52,678 nucleotides of DNA, taken from Clostridia bacterium. Its GTDB lineage: Bacteria > Bacillota > Clostridia > Oscillospirales > CAG-272. Of this stretch, positions 32,953-41,888 are shown piece by piece (within the stretch, counting starts at the first letter, position 1; each line of letters starts with the position of its first letter). The DNA lies in NCBI GenBank assembly GCA_017556745.1, contig JAFYMF010000031.1:1-52678 (forward strand). Reading direction: 5' to 3'. The notes under the pieces were generated by a model. That model did no database searches and was not told the origin of the DNA. It was given only the letters and a program-made list of their open reading frames with translations. The translations under genes were made by a program, and so were the position numbers.

Positions 32953-34506
32953 TCAGTAGTTATCGGGAAGATCGTTTTCAAGAAGAACGATCTTTTTCTT
33001 ATCTGTTTTAATTGAATATACTTTGTTAAGTCCTTCCTTAATGTTGCTGACGACGAATATCTTTTCCTCGTCAAAGCCGCATTCAAGAAGGCCTTCCTTT
33101 ATAGGAGGTGCCTGCTTCTCACCAACAAGAACCACATAGTCGCATATCGGTGCGGCATCACGGCCAAACTGGCGGTTAAGCTCAACCTCAAGAGTACCAA
33201 GCTCTACCATTCCGGGAGTTACAAGAATCTTAGTATCTTCAAAGAACGATAAAGTTTCAAGAGCCGCTCTGCATCCTGCAGGATTAGAGTTGTATGCATC
33301 ATCGATTATCGTCAAATCACCGTTTTCGATAAGTTGCAAACGATGTTCAACAGGAGCAATCTTCTTAACATAAGGAACAAGAGCCTCAAGGGATATACCC
33401 ATATTATGGGCAACCGCAAGAGCACCGGCAATATTTACTACGTTATGACTGCCGAGAAGTCTCGTATTAAAACGCATACTCTCACCACTCGGAACAGTAA
33501 ATGTAAATGCAGTACCTTTACCGGATACCGAGATATCATCTGCACGGTAATCGCAGCCCTCGTCAGTACCGTATTTGACTACGCGGCACTTTCCATCCAT
33601 TCGGGAAAGGTTATCGGTAATAACCTTATTGTCACCGTTGACAAAAAGTATACCGTCCTCGGGAAGCTCGCGGTATATTTCAAACTTCGTTCTAATAATT
33701 GCTTCAAGAGACCCGAAGGTTTCAAGATGCTGTTCTCCGATAGAGGTAATGACACCAAACTTAGGATGTGCCAGATGGCACAGCTCCTTAATATCACCCT
33801 TATACTTTGCGCCCATCTCACATACGAACATCTCATGAATAGCTCTGAGGGAGTTTCTGACGGTAATTACCACACCCATAGGTGTATTGTAATTCTCGGG
33901 AGTTACAAGGGTATCATACTTAGCTTTAAGAAGAGTTCCGAGAAAAAATTTTACACTTGTTTTTCCATAGCTTCCGGTAACTCCGATAACAGTCATTCCG
34001 TCGGCAGCACGAAGCAGCTTCTTTGCATCACCTATATACCACTGTCTGATCGCAAACTCGATGGGAGAGTTGATAATATTGGCAAGCATAATAATAAAGG
34101 GAACGAGAGCCGTGACAAATGAGACAACTCCGTACACAATTCCGGGAAGAAACATGAATGTCACAACCACTGCGGCAATATAGATAACCGCTGAGGTCAC
34201 CGTCATTCTGATAACCCTCATTGTAAATTTAAGCGGTTTTTTCGCCTTTTTCGGTAAATGAGACAGAGCCATAATAACAGCAGAAAAAGCGAAAAGAACA
34301 AAAGACCACACATCCCCCAAAATAAAGGAGAGTGCCCCTGTCAGAACAAAGAATACCGAAGGTATAAGACGTCCGAAATTCTTAAAGAGCCAGGGAATCT
34401 GAGTGGCCGATTTATATGAATTAAGCTGGAATATATGCATGTTCCGCAGAAAGCAGAGAACCGCACACAAAAGAGAAATGCCTGCGGCAATATACTTTAG
34501 CACCAT
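32953..34506 (-). CDS. murF: membrane-anchored MurF-type ligase
   Basis: 517 aa. About residues 1-155 hold four to five hydrophobic helices, absent from standard MurF; the rest is a Mur ligase: ATP loop GVTGSYGKTS, the central domain with ENYNTPMGV and GVITSIGEQHLETFG, and DDAYNSNPAG. The DDAYN(S/A)NP motif is the MurF signature, so it should add D-Ala-D-Ala to UDP-MurNAc-tripeptide. The product of ddl, next in the operon, is its substrate, which strengthens the call. The membrane part would hold the reaction at the membrane; clostridial relatives share it. Confidence 0.88.
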   Translation of the reverse strand: MVLKYIAAGISLLCAVLCFLRNMHIFQLNSYKSATQIPWLFKNFGRLIPSVFFVLTGALSFILGDVWSFVLFAFSAVIMALSHLPKKAKKPLKFTMRVIRMTVTSAVIYIAAVVVTFMFLPGIVYGVVSFVTALVPFIIMLANIINSPIEFAIRQWYIGDAKKLLRAADGMTVIGVTGSYGKTSVKFFLGTLLKAKYDTLVTPENYNTPMGVVITVRNSLRAIHEMFVCEMGAKYKGDIKELCHLAHPKFGVITSIGEQHLETFGSLEAIIRTKFEIYRELPEDGILFVNGDNKVITDNLSRMDGKCRVVKYGTDEGCDYRADDISVSGKGTAFTFTVPSGESMRFNTRLLGSHNVVNIAGALAVAHNMGISLEALVPYVKKIAPVEHRLQLIENGDLTIIDDAYNSNPAGCRAALETLSFFEDTKILVTPGMVELGTLEVELNRQFGRDAAPICDYVVLVGEKQAPPIKEGLLECGFDEEKIFVVSNIKEGLNKVYSIKTDKKKIVLLENDLPDNY

Positions 34507-34509
34507 CTG

Positions 34510-35286
34510 TTATTCTCCAATTGATAGAAATGATCTGAGCACCGCAAGATAAATATAAGGCTGCTCTAAAAATGAATAGTGCCCTGCCCCCTCAAGGACA
34601 ACCAGCCCCGCATCGGGAATACGGGACTCCATCAGCTTACCGTCAGACAGGGGGGTAGAATCGTCCTTATCTCCCCAAATAAGAAGAGTAGGTGCAGAAA
34701 CGGACGGAAGGAGATGAGTGAGGTCCTCATTTACCACCTTAGTAAAGCACTGGCGCATAGCGGGAGATGCGGCGCGATAATCCGATGATCCGCTCTTTGA
34801 CTGAAATTTTATAAGAGCATTCGGGAAAAGTGCCTTTACAGGCGGAAGATTAAGTACCCACTTACCGGTTTTATATGCGGCAATCTTCGCCTTTACACTG
34901 AGACTCTTTTTAGGCTTGATACCTGCACTGTCAACAAGGATAATCTTGTCAACTGTAAACGGGAGTTCAGCTTTCTCAAACAACTTGATAATTACTCTGC
35001 CACCGAATGAATGTCCATAGAGAACAACCCTCTCCGTCCCGAAGCTACGAATAAACTCCAGTGCAAAGTTTGTGTATTCCTCCATTCCCCAAGGGGAATC
35101 AGGCTCGGGCGTTTCACCAAAGCCGGGAAATTCAGGGGCAATAACGGTATATTTTGCGGACAGTTCGATGATAGTCCGTTCATATAGACTAAGGGGTGCA
35201 CCCCAACCGTGAAAAAGGAAGAAAAACTCACTTCCGTTACCCTCGCGTCGGTAATTAACATTGATACCCATTATTTCAGTTTTCAC
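34510..35286 (-). CDS. alpha/beta hydrolase
   Basis: 258 aa. Alpha/beta-hydrolase fold with oxyanion region LFHGWGAP, nucleophile elbow GHSFGG, acid in WGDKDDSTP and catalytic His in GAGHYSF. No signal peptide. First gene of the operon with murF and ddl, ending 3 bp before murF, so a role around cell wall precursor metabolism is possible but unproven. Confidence 0.85.
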   Translation of the reverse strand: MKTEIMGINVNYRREGNGSEFFFLFHGWGAPLSLYERTIIELSAKYTVIAPEFPGFGETPEPDSPWGMEEYTNFALEFIRSFGTERVVLYGHSFGGRVIIKLFEKAELPFTVDKIILVDSAGIKPKKSLSVKAKIAAYKTGKWVLNLPPVKALFPNALIKFQSKSGSSDYRAASPAMRQCFTKVVNEDLTHLLPSVSAPTLLIWGDKDDSTPLSDGKLMESRIPDAGLVVLEGAGHYSFLEQPYIYLAVLRSFLSIGE

Positions 35287-35335
35287 GGTCTCACCTCGTT
35301 TTCAGCACTGTATTTATTTATATTCACTCCTTATT

Positions 35336-35364
35336 ATTTTATCACAGTAGCAATATAATGTCAA
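35336..35364 (-). promoter_or_regulatory. promoter of the hydrolase-murF-ddl operon
   Basis: TTGACA (35359-35364), 17-nt spacer, TAAAAT (35336-35341) on the minus strand. Confidence 0.85.
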
Positions 35365-35473
35365 TCGAATTTTATCCCCGCGTACCTTTTAATCCGCTTT
35401 TCATTCTCGGTAAACAATTATTCTTTTTCGGCATAAACTGAAGAAAGACGTTGATTATTAAGGAGTGTTTTTA

Positions 35474-36256
35474 TTGTCCCTCACTTATATTAATTCACCG
35501 ATAATTCCCGCCTTCCTTGCCACTTTATTTACATATTTCGTAACGGCTCTTGGTGCTGCATCGGTATTTCTGTTTAGTGACATTAACAGAAAAGTACTTG
35601 ACTTTATGATGAGCTTTGCGGGAGGAGTTATGATAGCCGCTTCCTTCTGGTCTCTGCTCTCCCCTGCAACCGAGCTTCTTCTTGAGCTTGGAAGATCTCC
35701 CTTTATTATGACCTCGGTTGGTTTTACCGGCGGAGGATTATTCATAATCTTCAGCGATGTAATTCTAAAAAAAGTATCTGCAGTATCTTCTGCAAGTCTG
35801 CACCGTTCAGCTCTTCTTGTTTCGGCAGTAACTCTGCACAATATTCCCGAGGGACTGGCGGTTGGAGTAGCATTTGGATGTGCATCACTTGGAATTTCCG
35901 AAGCAACGGTAGCCTCCGCAATATCCTTAGCCGTTGGAATAGGTCTTCAAAACTTTCCGGAGGGTGCCTGCGTTGCCCTTCCTCTCAGACGGGACGGTAT
36001 GTCTAGTAAAAAATGTTTTTTCATCGGGCAGGCCTCGGGAATGGTAGAGCCCATTGCCGGTATACTGGGTGCCATTGCAGCTATCACAGTTCGTGAGGTA
36101 CTACCATTTGCCCTATCTTTCTCTGCAGGTGCAATGATAGCCGTTGTTTGCTCAGAACTTATCCCAGAATCATTCAAAGATAGTAAAATAATCGCTACCC
36201 TTGGCATAATCCTCGGTTTTGTTACAATGATGATACTTGACGTGGCTCTGGGATAA
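35474..36256 (+). CDS. ZIP-family metal transporter (GufA-like)
   Basis: 260 aa, about eight helices. HNIPEGLAVGV and NFPEGACVALPL are the paired metal-binding motifs of ZIP transporters (COG0428, GufA type) that import zinc, manganese or iron. Start: AAGGAG ends at 35464, so the TTG at 35474 (9-nt spacing) is used rather than the GTG at 35465, which touches the ribosome site. Confidence 0.9.
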   Translation: MSLTYINSPIIPAFLATLFTYFVTALGAASVFLFSDINRKVLDFMMSFAGGVMIAASFWSLLSPATELLLELGRSPFIMTSVGFTGGGLFIIFSDVILKKVSAVSSASLHRSALLVSAVTLHNIPEGLAVGVAFGCASLGISEATVASAISLAVGIGLQNFPEGACVALPLRRDGMSSKKCFFIGQASGMVEPIAGILGAIAAITVREVLPFALSFSAGAMIAVVCSELIPESFKDSKIIATLGIILGFVTMMILDVALG

Positions 36257-36263
36257 TATAAAA

Positions 36264-36300
36264 TCGGGGCTGTCTCATAAACGAGTCAGCCCCGACTTTA
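36264..36300 (+). terminator. terminator after the ZIP gene
   Basis: Perfect 9-bp stem TCGGGGCTG/CAGCCCCGA (36264-36272, 36287-36295), then CTTTAATT; also faces the DUF4190 gene end. Confidence 0.75.
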
Positions 36301-36310
36301 ATTATAAAAG

Positions 36311-37039
36311 TTAATAGTAAAAGAATTCGCTGGTTGCACCGGTAAAACCAATCATAAAGAACAACAAAAAGTAAATCACAAACAAACCTAAAGAAACCGA
36401 ACCAAGTACAATACCCGCGGTAGACATACCTCGCTTGTAACCCTGTACCTTTGAAATTATACCGAAAATCAAAGCTAGAATAGCAGGAATAAGAAAAGTA
36501 CAAAAGGGAAGCGAAATTATACCAAGCACCATGGAAGCAATTCCAAGCCCCATACCGCGTGTTGCAGGCTTCTGATAGTTAGCATATATATTCTGAGGAT
36601 TGTATCCCTGCTGATTATACATACCTTGAGGATTATATCCCTGCTGATTATACATACCTTGAGGATTATATCCCTGCTGATTGTACACACCTTGGGGATT
36701 ATATTCCTGCTGATTTAATACTACTTTCTGAGAATTAGATTCTTGTTGATTTGGAATTCCGCCGGGATTAGACACCTGCTGATAGGGTTGCTGATATACC
36801 TCACGAGGAATACCGTGAAAATCACCAGCCTGATTTTCTGACAAATCCTGCGCCTCCGATTGTACTTCGATCTGAAGCTGATACTCTTTGTCTGTTTTCT
36901 CTTCTAAAGACTGATCTTCCTCAACCAATTTTTCTTCTTTTTCAGAGTTATCTTCAGATATCTCCGTGAGAGCTGCACCGCAATTAACGCAGAATTTAGA
37001 ATCGTCTTCATTACGATATTCGCATTTTTGACAAATCAT
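36311..37039 (-). CDS. zinc-ribbon DUF4190 membrane protein with tandem repeats
   Basis: 242 aa. N-terminal zinc ribbon ([19 protein letters not shown]), an acidic linker, then 11-residue repeats of the type [11 protein letters not shown] (about residues 115-150), then two or more helices of DUF4190 type ([15 protein letters not shown]). The repeats are 33 bp long in DNA and nearly identical (36590-36720), so copy number may vary. Start at 37039 chosen for GGGAGG; frame extends to 37066. Function unknown; may sense or scaffold at the membrane. Confidence 0.85.
   Translation of the reverse strand: MICQKCEYRNEDDSKFCVNCGAALTEISEDNSEKEEKLVEEDQSLEEKTDKEYQLQIEVQSEAQDLSENQAGDFHGIPREVYQQPYQQVSNPGGIPNQQESNSQKVVLNQQEYNPQGVYNQQGYNPQGMYNQQGYNPQGMYNQQGYNPQNIYANYQKPATRGMGLGIASMVLGIISLPFCTFLIPAILALIFGIISKVQGYKRGMSTAGIVLGSVSLGLFVIYFLLFFMIGFTGATSEFFYY
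36590..36720 (-). repeat. 33-bp tandem repeat within the DUF4190 gene
   Basis: Four near-identical units encoding NQQGYNPQG(M/V)Y; the outer units are more diverged. In-frame repeats of this kind can expand or shrink. Confidence 0.8.
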
Positions 37040-37099
37040 TTTCGTCCTCCCTAAAAGGTTGATCATACATATTCATTCTACCTCATAACATCCCATATG

Positions 37100-37471
37100 T
37101 CAAGAAAAATTACGAAGTATACCAAAAACGATGCCGAAACACATCGTTAATATAAAGCAACTGTAAAGGAATCGTTTTTTACAGAGAAATTTCGGACGGC
37201 CAACAAACAAAAAAAGAGAAATAACAGTCCACAAAACAGAGCTGACAAACAAAAACAAATTATATTTCAGTGCTGCTATTATATCTCCGCGTAAGACAGC
37301 CAAGCACATACGAGTAGCACCACACCCCGGGCATAAATATCCCGTCAGAGAGTATATAGGACAAGGTTGGCCAACAGAACCGAATACCAAAGGAGACAGA
37401 AGAATGTATGCAACACCGAATATTAATATTCCCAGATAGATAATCAGTATATTTCTTCTTATACTACCCAT
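37100..37471 (-). CDS. DUF2752 membrane protein
   Basis: 123 aa, three to four helices. CPIYSLTGYLCPGCGATRM is the DUF2752 signature. Function unknown. Co-directional with the DUF4190 gene 60 bp downstream, a common pairing in Clostridia. Confidence 0.88.
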   Translation of the reverse strand: MGSIRRNILIIYLGILIFGVAYILLSPLVFGSVGQPCPIYSLTGYLCPGCGATRMCLAVLRGDIIAALKYNLFLFVSSVLWTVISLFLFVGRPKFLCKKRFLYSCFILTMCFGIVFGILRNFS

Positions 37472-37532
37472 TCAGTCACCCCATTTCACTATAATTATAT
37501 CATCCTAAGAAAATAAAATCAACGATACATTA

Positions 37533-37561
37533 TTGTAAAACTATCTGTTTTGTGGTATAAT
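37533..37561 (+). promoter_or_regulatory. promoter of the 72-aa gene
   Basis: TTGTAA (37533-37538), 17-nt spacer, TGG-TATAAT extended -10 (37556-37561). Confidence 0.7.
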
Positions 37562-37596
37562 TACCGCAACAAAATTTTACACAAGGAGTAAATAAT

Positions 37597-37815
37597 ATGG
37601 ATATTAAAGCTAAAATCAATGAGCTCGTTGACAAAATAAAATCTGACGATTCTCTCATGGCTGAATTTAAGAAGGATCCTATCAAAGCTGTAGAAAAACT
37701 CATCGGTATCGATCTTCCGGACGATCAGATCAAGGCTATCGTAGACGGTATCAAAGCTAAACTCTCCCTTGATTCTATCGGCAGTAAGCTTGGCGGTCTT
37801 TTCGGCAAGAAATAA
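37597..37815 (+). CDS. small unknown 72-aa protein
   Basis: 72 aa, mostly charged amphipathic helix, no signal peptide, with a Gly-Lys-rich end (GGLFGKK). ATG preceded by AAGGAG, with its own extended -10 promoter and a strong terminator, so it is a separate, probably well expressed gene. The first ~55 residues (F-x2-DP-x4-L, GIDLPDDQIKAIVDGI) recall leader regions of NHLP/Nif11-type peptides, but no modification enzyme lies nearby. Function unknown. Confidence 0.8.
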   Translation: MDIKAKINELVDKIKSDDSLMAEFKKDPIKAVEKLIGIDLPDDQIKAIVDGIKAKLSLDSIGSKLGGLFGKK

Positions 37816-37833
37816 ATTATCCGAAAACAATGA

Positions 37834-37868
37834 GCGGTGTTGCATATCAGCAACACCGCCCTTTTGCT
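37834..37868 (+). terminator. terminator after the 72-aa gene
   Basis: Perfect 10-bp stem GCGGTGTTGC/GCAACACCGC (37834-37843, 37850-37859) then CCTTTTGCTTTT. Confidence 0.9.
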
Positions 37869-37883
37869 TTTATAGAATATTAA

Positions 37884-38654
37884 TCAGAACTTTCCACCGC
37901 CGCCGCTATGAGAACGGCCGGATGAGGATCTGTGGGATCCGGAACTGCCGTTGCTCTGCTGTCTTGCTCGTCTGATGATATTTCTGTAGAGGAAACTGTC
38001 ACGGCAAACGGAAAGCTCAAGGCTACCGCTCTTTATGTAACCTCCTGCTCCGCTTTGCTGCACTGCTCCGTTTAGCTGACTCTTCATCACACTTACCGAT
38101 ATAAACGCAATAACAAGTCCCACTACAAGAGATATAATAAGACTTGTAAGTACATTGTACGGTTCTTTATATTCTCCGTCTACCGTACCGATCATTGAGT
38201 CACATACCTCGGCATAAAGGCAAAAAGCCTCTGCATAAAGTCCTGCTGAGAGATGATCTACTATTTCACTTCCAACGTATCTGATCCCTGCATTATTAAA
38301 AATTCTTTCGCCGGATCCGCATCCGGAAATATGCCAATCTCTTTCTTCCATACTGATAAGAAGAAGCACACCGTCATAGTTGTCCCCCATGCCGTAGCCG
38401 CCGTAATCGTAGAAATCATCGGCATAATCGGTTATACCGTAAGCACCGACAGATTCTACCGTAACCACTATCACGTCAAAGTTATTCTTAAGACTGATGT
38501 CATCAAGAAGCTTCCCTACCCTCTCTTCTTCAGTATCAGCAAGAATATCTGCGTCATCAACAAGTCGCGGCGGATGCACGGCCGATACAGTAAGAGAAAA
38601 CAGTATTATCAAAGTAATGGCTGAGAAGACGAAAAGAAAAATTTTGTTTTTCAC
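37884..38654 (-). CDS. TPM-domain membrane protein (YdjH-like)
   Basis: 256 aa. Signal peptide (ends near VSA), TPM domain about residues 25-150 (LVDDADILADTEEERV, GVLLLISMEERDWHISG), one helix near 168-190, then a Ser/Gly-rich tail ending GGGGKF. TPM domains occur in membrane-stress and photosystem-repair proteins. With the two genes upstream it forms the trio seen in B. subtilis ydjG-ydjH-ydjI. Confidence 0.88.
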   Translation of the reverse strand: MKNKIFLFVFSAITLIILFSLTVSAVHPPRLVDDADILADTEEERVGKLLDDISLKNNFDVIVVTVESVGAYGITDYADDFYDYGGYGMGDNYDGVLLLISMEERDWHISGCGSGERIFNNAGIRYVGSEIVDHLSAGLYAEAFCLYAEVCDSMIGTVDGEYKEPYNVLTSLIISLVVGLVIAFISVSVMKSQLNGAVQQSGAGGYIKSGSLELSVCRDSFLYRNIIRRARQQSNGSSGSHRSSSGRSHSGGGGKF

Positions 38655-38666
38655 AGTCCCACCCCC

Positions 38667-39752
38667 TCAAAAAAGCCACGCAAGGTAGGTAGCCGCCATT
38701 GTAACTGCTCCTATCACCGCAGTAAGGCCGAATAACCACTTTTTGTATGCACCCCTGTCAAGAGGAAGATCACCTCTCAGCTTTCCTGTTTGACAGTTCA
38801 TCGCAAAGGAATAATTCTCACCGTTATATGTAGTATTAAGAATCCATACCGGAAGAAGAGCATATTTCGAGGTGCCTTCACTGAATCTTACCGATGAATG
38901 CTCCGGTATTACAGACATGTAACCTGAAACGGTAGATGCCATAACTTCCTCGGTAGAACGTTTTATTCTCTCGTTTGCACGGATTATACTGCTTTCCGCA
39001 TCAACATCATACTTATCCGAAAGATAACCCGAGAGATACGCCGTGTGAAATTCAACCGCTTCTGAGAAATCAAAAGGTTCTATTGACTCCATAAGCTCAT
39101 CTGCCATTCGGGTTGATCCGTCTACAGGTACGTTTTCAAAGGTCAGCTTTCCGCCTCTGACAACAGAGTAATACGATGTTTCGGTATAATCATAATTACC
39201 GCTGCTCCAATACCTGACTCTGGTGGCCTTGTATCTCACACTTGCATTTGCTTCCGTATCGTAGAGCCAAAACGGAACGTATATACCCTTTATTTCATCT
39301 ATTCTGTTCTCATCCCGAAATGACTTGGGAAGAAGTGTTTTACCCTTATAATATTCTCTGAGCGCCGCCTTTGCCGCCTCTTTATCGTACTTAAAGGGAA
39401 TAACGTAATCGGGTTTGAGAAGTCCCGACAGTTTACCCGCAACGATAACAGGATTACCGCAAAACGGACATGAGGTAGCCGCTGTGTTGACGTCTCCAAC
39501 CACTTCACCACCGCAGGTGTTACATATATAACTGACAAGTCCGTCAGCATCCCCGTCTTTCCACTCACCGTCCGTGGCAGAGCTCCATTTCATCTCGTCT
39601 TCGAGATCGTTTGCTATATCCGCAGCAAACGACTCAAGAGCTTCTATCTCAAACTCTGTATCACAATAAGGACATTTCATCTTCTGTGACGCAGAATCAA
39701 ACTCTATAACACCACCGCAACAAGGACATTTATATTCCTTAAGTTCAGTCAT
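38667..39752 (-). CDS. zinc-ribbon membrane protein, YdjG-like
   Basis: 361 aa. Two zinc ribbons at the N-terminus (CPCCG..CPYC, and CNTCGG..CPFCG), a mid domain with KSFRDENRIDEIKGIYVPFWLYD, and one C-terminal helix (KWLFGLTAVIGAVTMAATY). Often mislabelled as a primosomal or replication-factor protein. In B. subtilis the relative YdjG places the SPFH protein YdjI at the membrane; that role is carried over by analogy. ATG at 39752 preferred; the GTG at 39761 is an alternative. Confidence 0.8.
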   Translation of the reverse strand: MTELKEYKCPCCGGVIEFDSASQKMKCPYCDTEFEIEALESFAADIANDLEDEMKWSSATDGEWKDGDADGLVSYICNTCGGEVVGDVNTAATSCPFCGNPVIVAGKLSGLLKPDYVIPFKYDKEAAKAALREYYKGKTLLPKSFRDENRIDEIKGIYVPFWLYDTEANASVRYKATRVRYWSSGNYDYTETSYYSVVRGGKLTFENVPVDGSTRMADELMESIEPFDFSEAVEFHTAYLSGYLSDKYDVDAESSIIRANERIKRSTEEVMASTVSGYMSVIPEHSSVRFSEGTSKYALLPVWILNTTYNGENYSFAMNCQTGKLRGDLPLDRGAYKKWLFGLTAVIGAVTMAATYLAWLF

Positions 39753-39773
39753 TCTGTTCACCCCACGGAAAGG

Positions 39774-41105
39774 TTAAGCAAGATCATTATTATCAAAAGG
39801 ATCTCCGCACTCGGGACAGAACTTAGGTGGATTTGTGCCCTTTTCCGGCTCCCAGCCGCACTTGTCACATTTATACTGAATAGCATCGGCAGGCTTCTTT
39901 CTGCCGCACTCGGTACAGAACTTACCGCGGTTTACAGTACCACAGCTACAGGTCCAGCCTTCTGCCTCAGGTTTCTTTGCTCCGCACTCGGGGCAAAACT
40001 TACCGTTTGTAACGGTACCGCAAGCACACTTCCATTCACCATCGGTCATCTTACTCTGCTCTGCCGATTTTGCCTGCTCGTTCTGCTGAACACCCATTCC
40101 GTAGAACTGCTGTGCCGCGTTAAAACCTCCGCCCATTGCGTTACCTGCCATACCCATTCCCATAAATCCAGTCATGGCGCCTGCATTATTTCCTGCGGCA
40201 GACTCCATAGCGGATGCGGTAGCATCGGTCATGCGCCCCGCCATCATAAAGGGATTACTGCCGAGAGTTGCGGCATCCTCCATCTGATTGATTTTCTTCA
40301 TATCCTCATCAGTGAGAGTAATGGGATTGAGCGCGATCTTCTCAACGGTAATACCGCGGCTCTCTACCCACTCAAGCTTAAGCGCCTCATTCATAGCCGC
40401 CTTAAGCTCATTGACCTTTGCAGGGAGCTGAGCCGGGCGAAGTCCAAGCTCTGACATTGATGCCAGAGCAGGCTGAAGCGCGGAAATAAACTCGGTTTTG
40501 AGAGTAGAATCGATCTCATCTCTTCTGTACTCATATTCCACGTTTCCGCAAACCTTGGTGTAGAACAGAATCGGGTTGGTAATGGTATATGAATATATAC
40601 CGTTACATCTTACCTGAACGGTTCTTCTCATTCCTATCTCACGATTGACTACGTCAAACATGATCGGGTTGGGGGTACCGAACTTGTTTCCTATGATCTC
40701 CTTGGTATTAAAGTAATAAACACGCTGATCTTTTCCTGTATCTCCACCGTATGTAAATCTCTTACCTATGGTCTTGAAGGTCTCAATGATGCTCTTTCCG
40801 AGAGAACCCGCAAAAATAGAAGGCTCGGTAGAACTGTCATATGTAAACTGGCCGGGATCGGCACATACCTCAACTACCTTTCCCTGCTCAACAATGATCA
40901 TACACTGTCCGTCTGCCACTGCAATGCCGGAACCGTTTGAAATTATGTTATCTTCGCCCTTGGTATTGGAGGAACGGTCGCTGGTTCTCTTCTGTCCCTT
41001 TTTTACAAGCACGTCTGCAGAAAGCGCATCACAGTAGAAAAATTCCTTCCACTGGTCTGCCAGCGTTCCGCCAAGTGCGCCTATTCCTGCTTTAATAAGT
41101 CCCAT
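39774..41105 (-). CDS. SPFH-domain protein, YdjI-like, with zinc ribbons
   Basis: 443 aa. Residues about 30-290 form an SPFH/band-7-like domain (YdjI or 'virion core' family), followed by a Met/Gly-rich stretch and three C-terminal zinc ribbons (CACGTVTNGKFCPECG, CSCGTVNRGKFCTECG, CDKCGWEP..CPECG). First gene of the trio. It should sit at the membrane with the YdjG-like and TPM proteins and respond to membrane stress. The PspA-type partner (YdjF) is not adjacent. Confidence 0.88.
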   Translation of the reverse strand: MGLIKAGIGALGGTLADQWKEFFYCDALSADVLVKKGQKRTSDRSSNTKGEDNIISNGSGIAVADGQCMIIVEQGKVVEVCADPGQFTYDSSTEPSIFAGSLGKSIIETFKTIGKRFTYGGDTGKDQRVYYFNTKEIIGNKFGTPNPIMFDVVNREIGMRRTVQVRCNGIYSYTITNPILFYTKVCGNVEYEYRRDEIDSTLKTEFISALQPALASMSELGLRPAQLPAKVNELKAAMNEALKLEWVESRGITVEKIALNPITLTDEDMKKINQMEDAATLGSNPFMMAGRMTDATASAMESAAGNNAGAMTGFMGMGMAGNAMGGGFNAAQQFYGMGVQQNEQAKSAEQSKMTDGEWKCACGTVTNGKFCPECGAKKPEAEGWTCSCGTVNRGKFCTECGRKKPADAIQYKCDKCGWEPEKGTNPPKFCPECGDPFDNNDLA

Positions 41106-41173
41106 AACTGAAACCCCTTTCTGCTGTATACGTTACATTAACGGGAAAGGTTGACACCCTGCCCTTTGATATT

Positions 41174-41203
41174 ATTATAACACAATATTTCTTTGTTTGT
41201 AAA
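41174..41203 (-). promoter_or_regulatory. promoter of the YdjI-like operon
   Basis: TTTACA (41198-41203), 18-nt spacer, TATAAT (41174-41179) on the minus strand. Confidence 0.75.
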
Positions 41204-41245
41204 GTTAATAATAATATATTATGAAAAACACAAAAACATCAAAAA

Positions 41246-41316
41246 AGACCTGACAGAGTAAAACACAGCGATAAATCGATTTCGGTTTTCACTGTATATT
41301 CCATATTGTCAGGTCT
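41246..41316 (-). terminator. terminator after the PepSY gene
   Basis: Perfect 10-bp outer stem AGACCTGACA/TGTCAGGTCT (41246-41255, 41307-41316) with a T-run on the minus strand; 51-nt loop. Confidence 0.7.
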
Positions 41317-41343
41317 ATATTTTGCTTATATTACAAGAGTTGT

Positions 41344-41718
41344 TTAACCTTTATCAAATGACATTATATTACCGTCATCTGAATCAACCTTAATATCGTA
41401 TTCTACACCGTTTGCATAGAACTCGATCTCATAATAACCGCGTCCGTTATCGTGCTCATATTCGCATCGTATATTTTCTGCCTCGTCACGAGATACTCCT
41501 GCCTTACCGAAAGCTATATCCTCTGCTTCCTTTTTTGTAAGCATGGAAGCCCTGTTGTCATTTGTATCGTTTTGAGGATCAATCATATTATGAGCCGCAT
41601 CTCCTACCATATCCATTCCGCTCTCTACCATATCGGCGGCACCGTTTACAGCACCACAACCTGTCAGTACCAGTAGCGCACAGATGAACAGGAGAGACAA
41701 GCATAAAAATCTTTTCAT
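41344..41718 (-). CDS. PepSY-domain lipoprotein
   Basis: 124 aa. Lipoprotein signal with lipobox LTGC, then a PepSY-type domain (LTKKEAEDIAFGKAGVSRDEAENIRCEYEHDNGRGYYEIEF pattern, quoted in parts: EIEFYANGVEYDIKVD). PepSY proteins act outside the membrane, sometimes as protease inhibitors. Start at 41718 has GAGGAGG; the frame is open to 41736. Divergent from the XRE gene, 170 bp away. Confidence 0.88.
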   Translation of the reverse strand: MKRFLCLSLLFICALLVLTGCGAVNGAADMVESGMDMVGDAAHNMIDPQNDTNDNRASMLTKKEAEDIAFGKAGVSRDEAENIRCEYEHDNGRGYYEIEFYANGVEYDIKVDSDDGNIMSFDKG

Positions 41719-41772
41719 TTTATCGCCTCCTCGCATATATTATATCCAAGTATAAAAAAACGATTCTAAAGT

Positions 41773-41800
41773 ATGACAAATATAATTTTTATGATATAAT
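41773..41800 (+). promoter_or_regulatory. promoter of the XRE gene
   Basis: ATGACA (41773-41778), 16-nt spacer, TGA-TATAAT extended -10 (41795-41800). Confidence 0.75.
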
Positions 41801-41888
41801 AATAGCGTAAAAGCCAACTCTACCAACAGTATGTGGACTTTAGGTACAAAACATCGTATACTTATCTCGAAAGGAGGCAAATGAATAA

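Noticed and set aside
36590..36720. Tandem repeat considered as CRISPR
   Set aside because: 33-bp units are contiguous and in frame within a coding gene, with no spacers.
37597..37815. 72-aa protein as a RiPP precursor
   Set aside because: No modification enzyme, protease or exporter nearby; only a loose leader resemblance.
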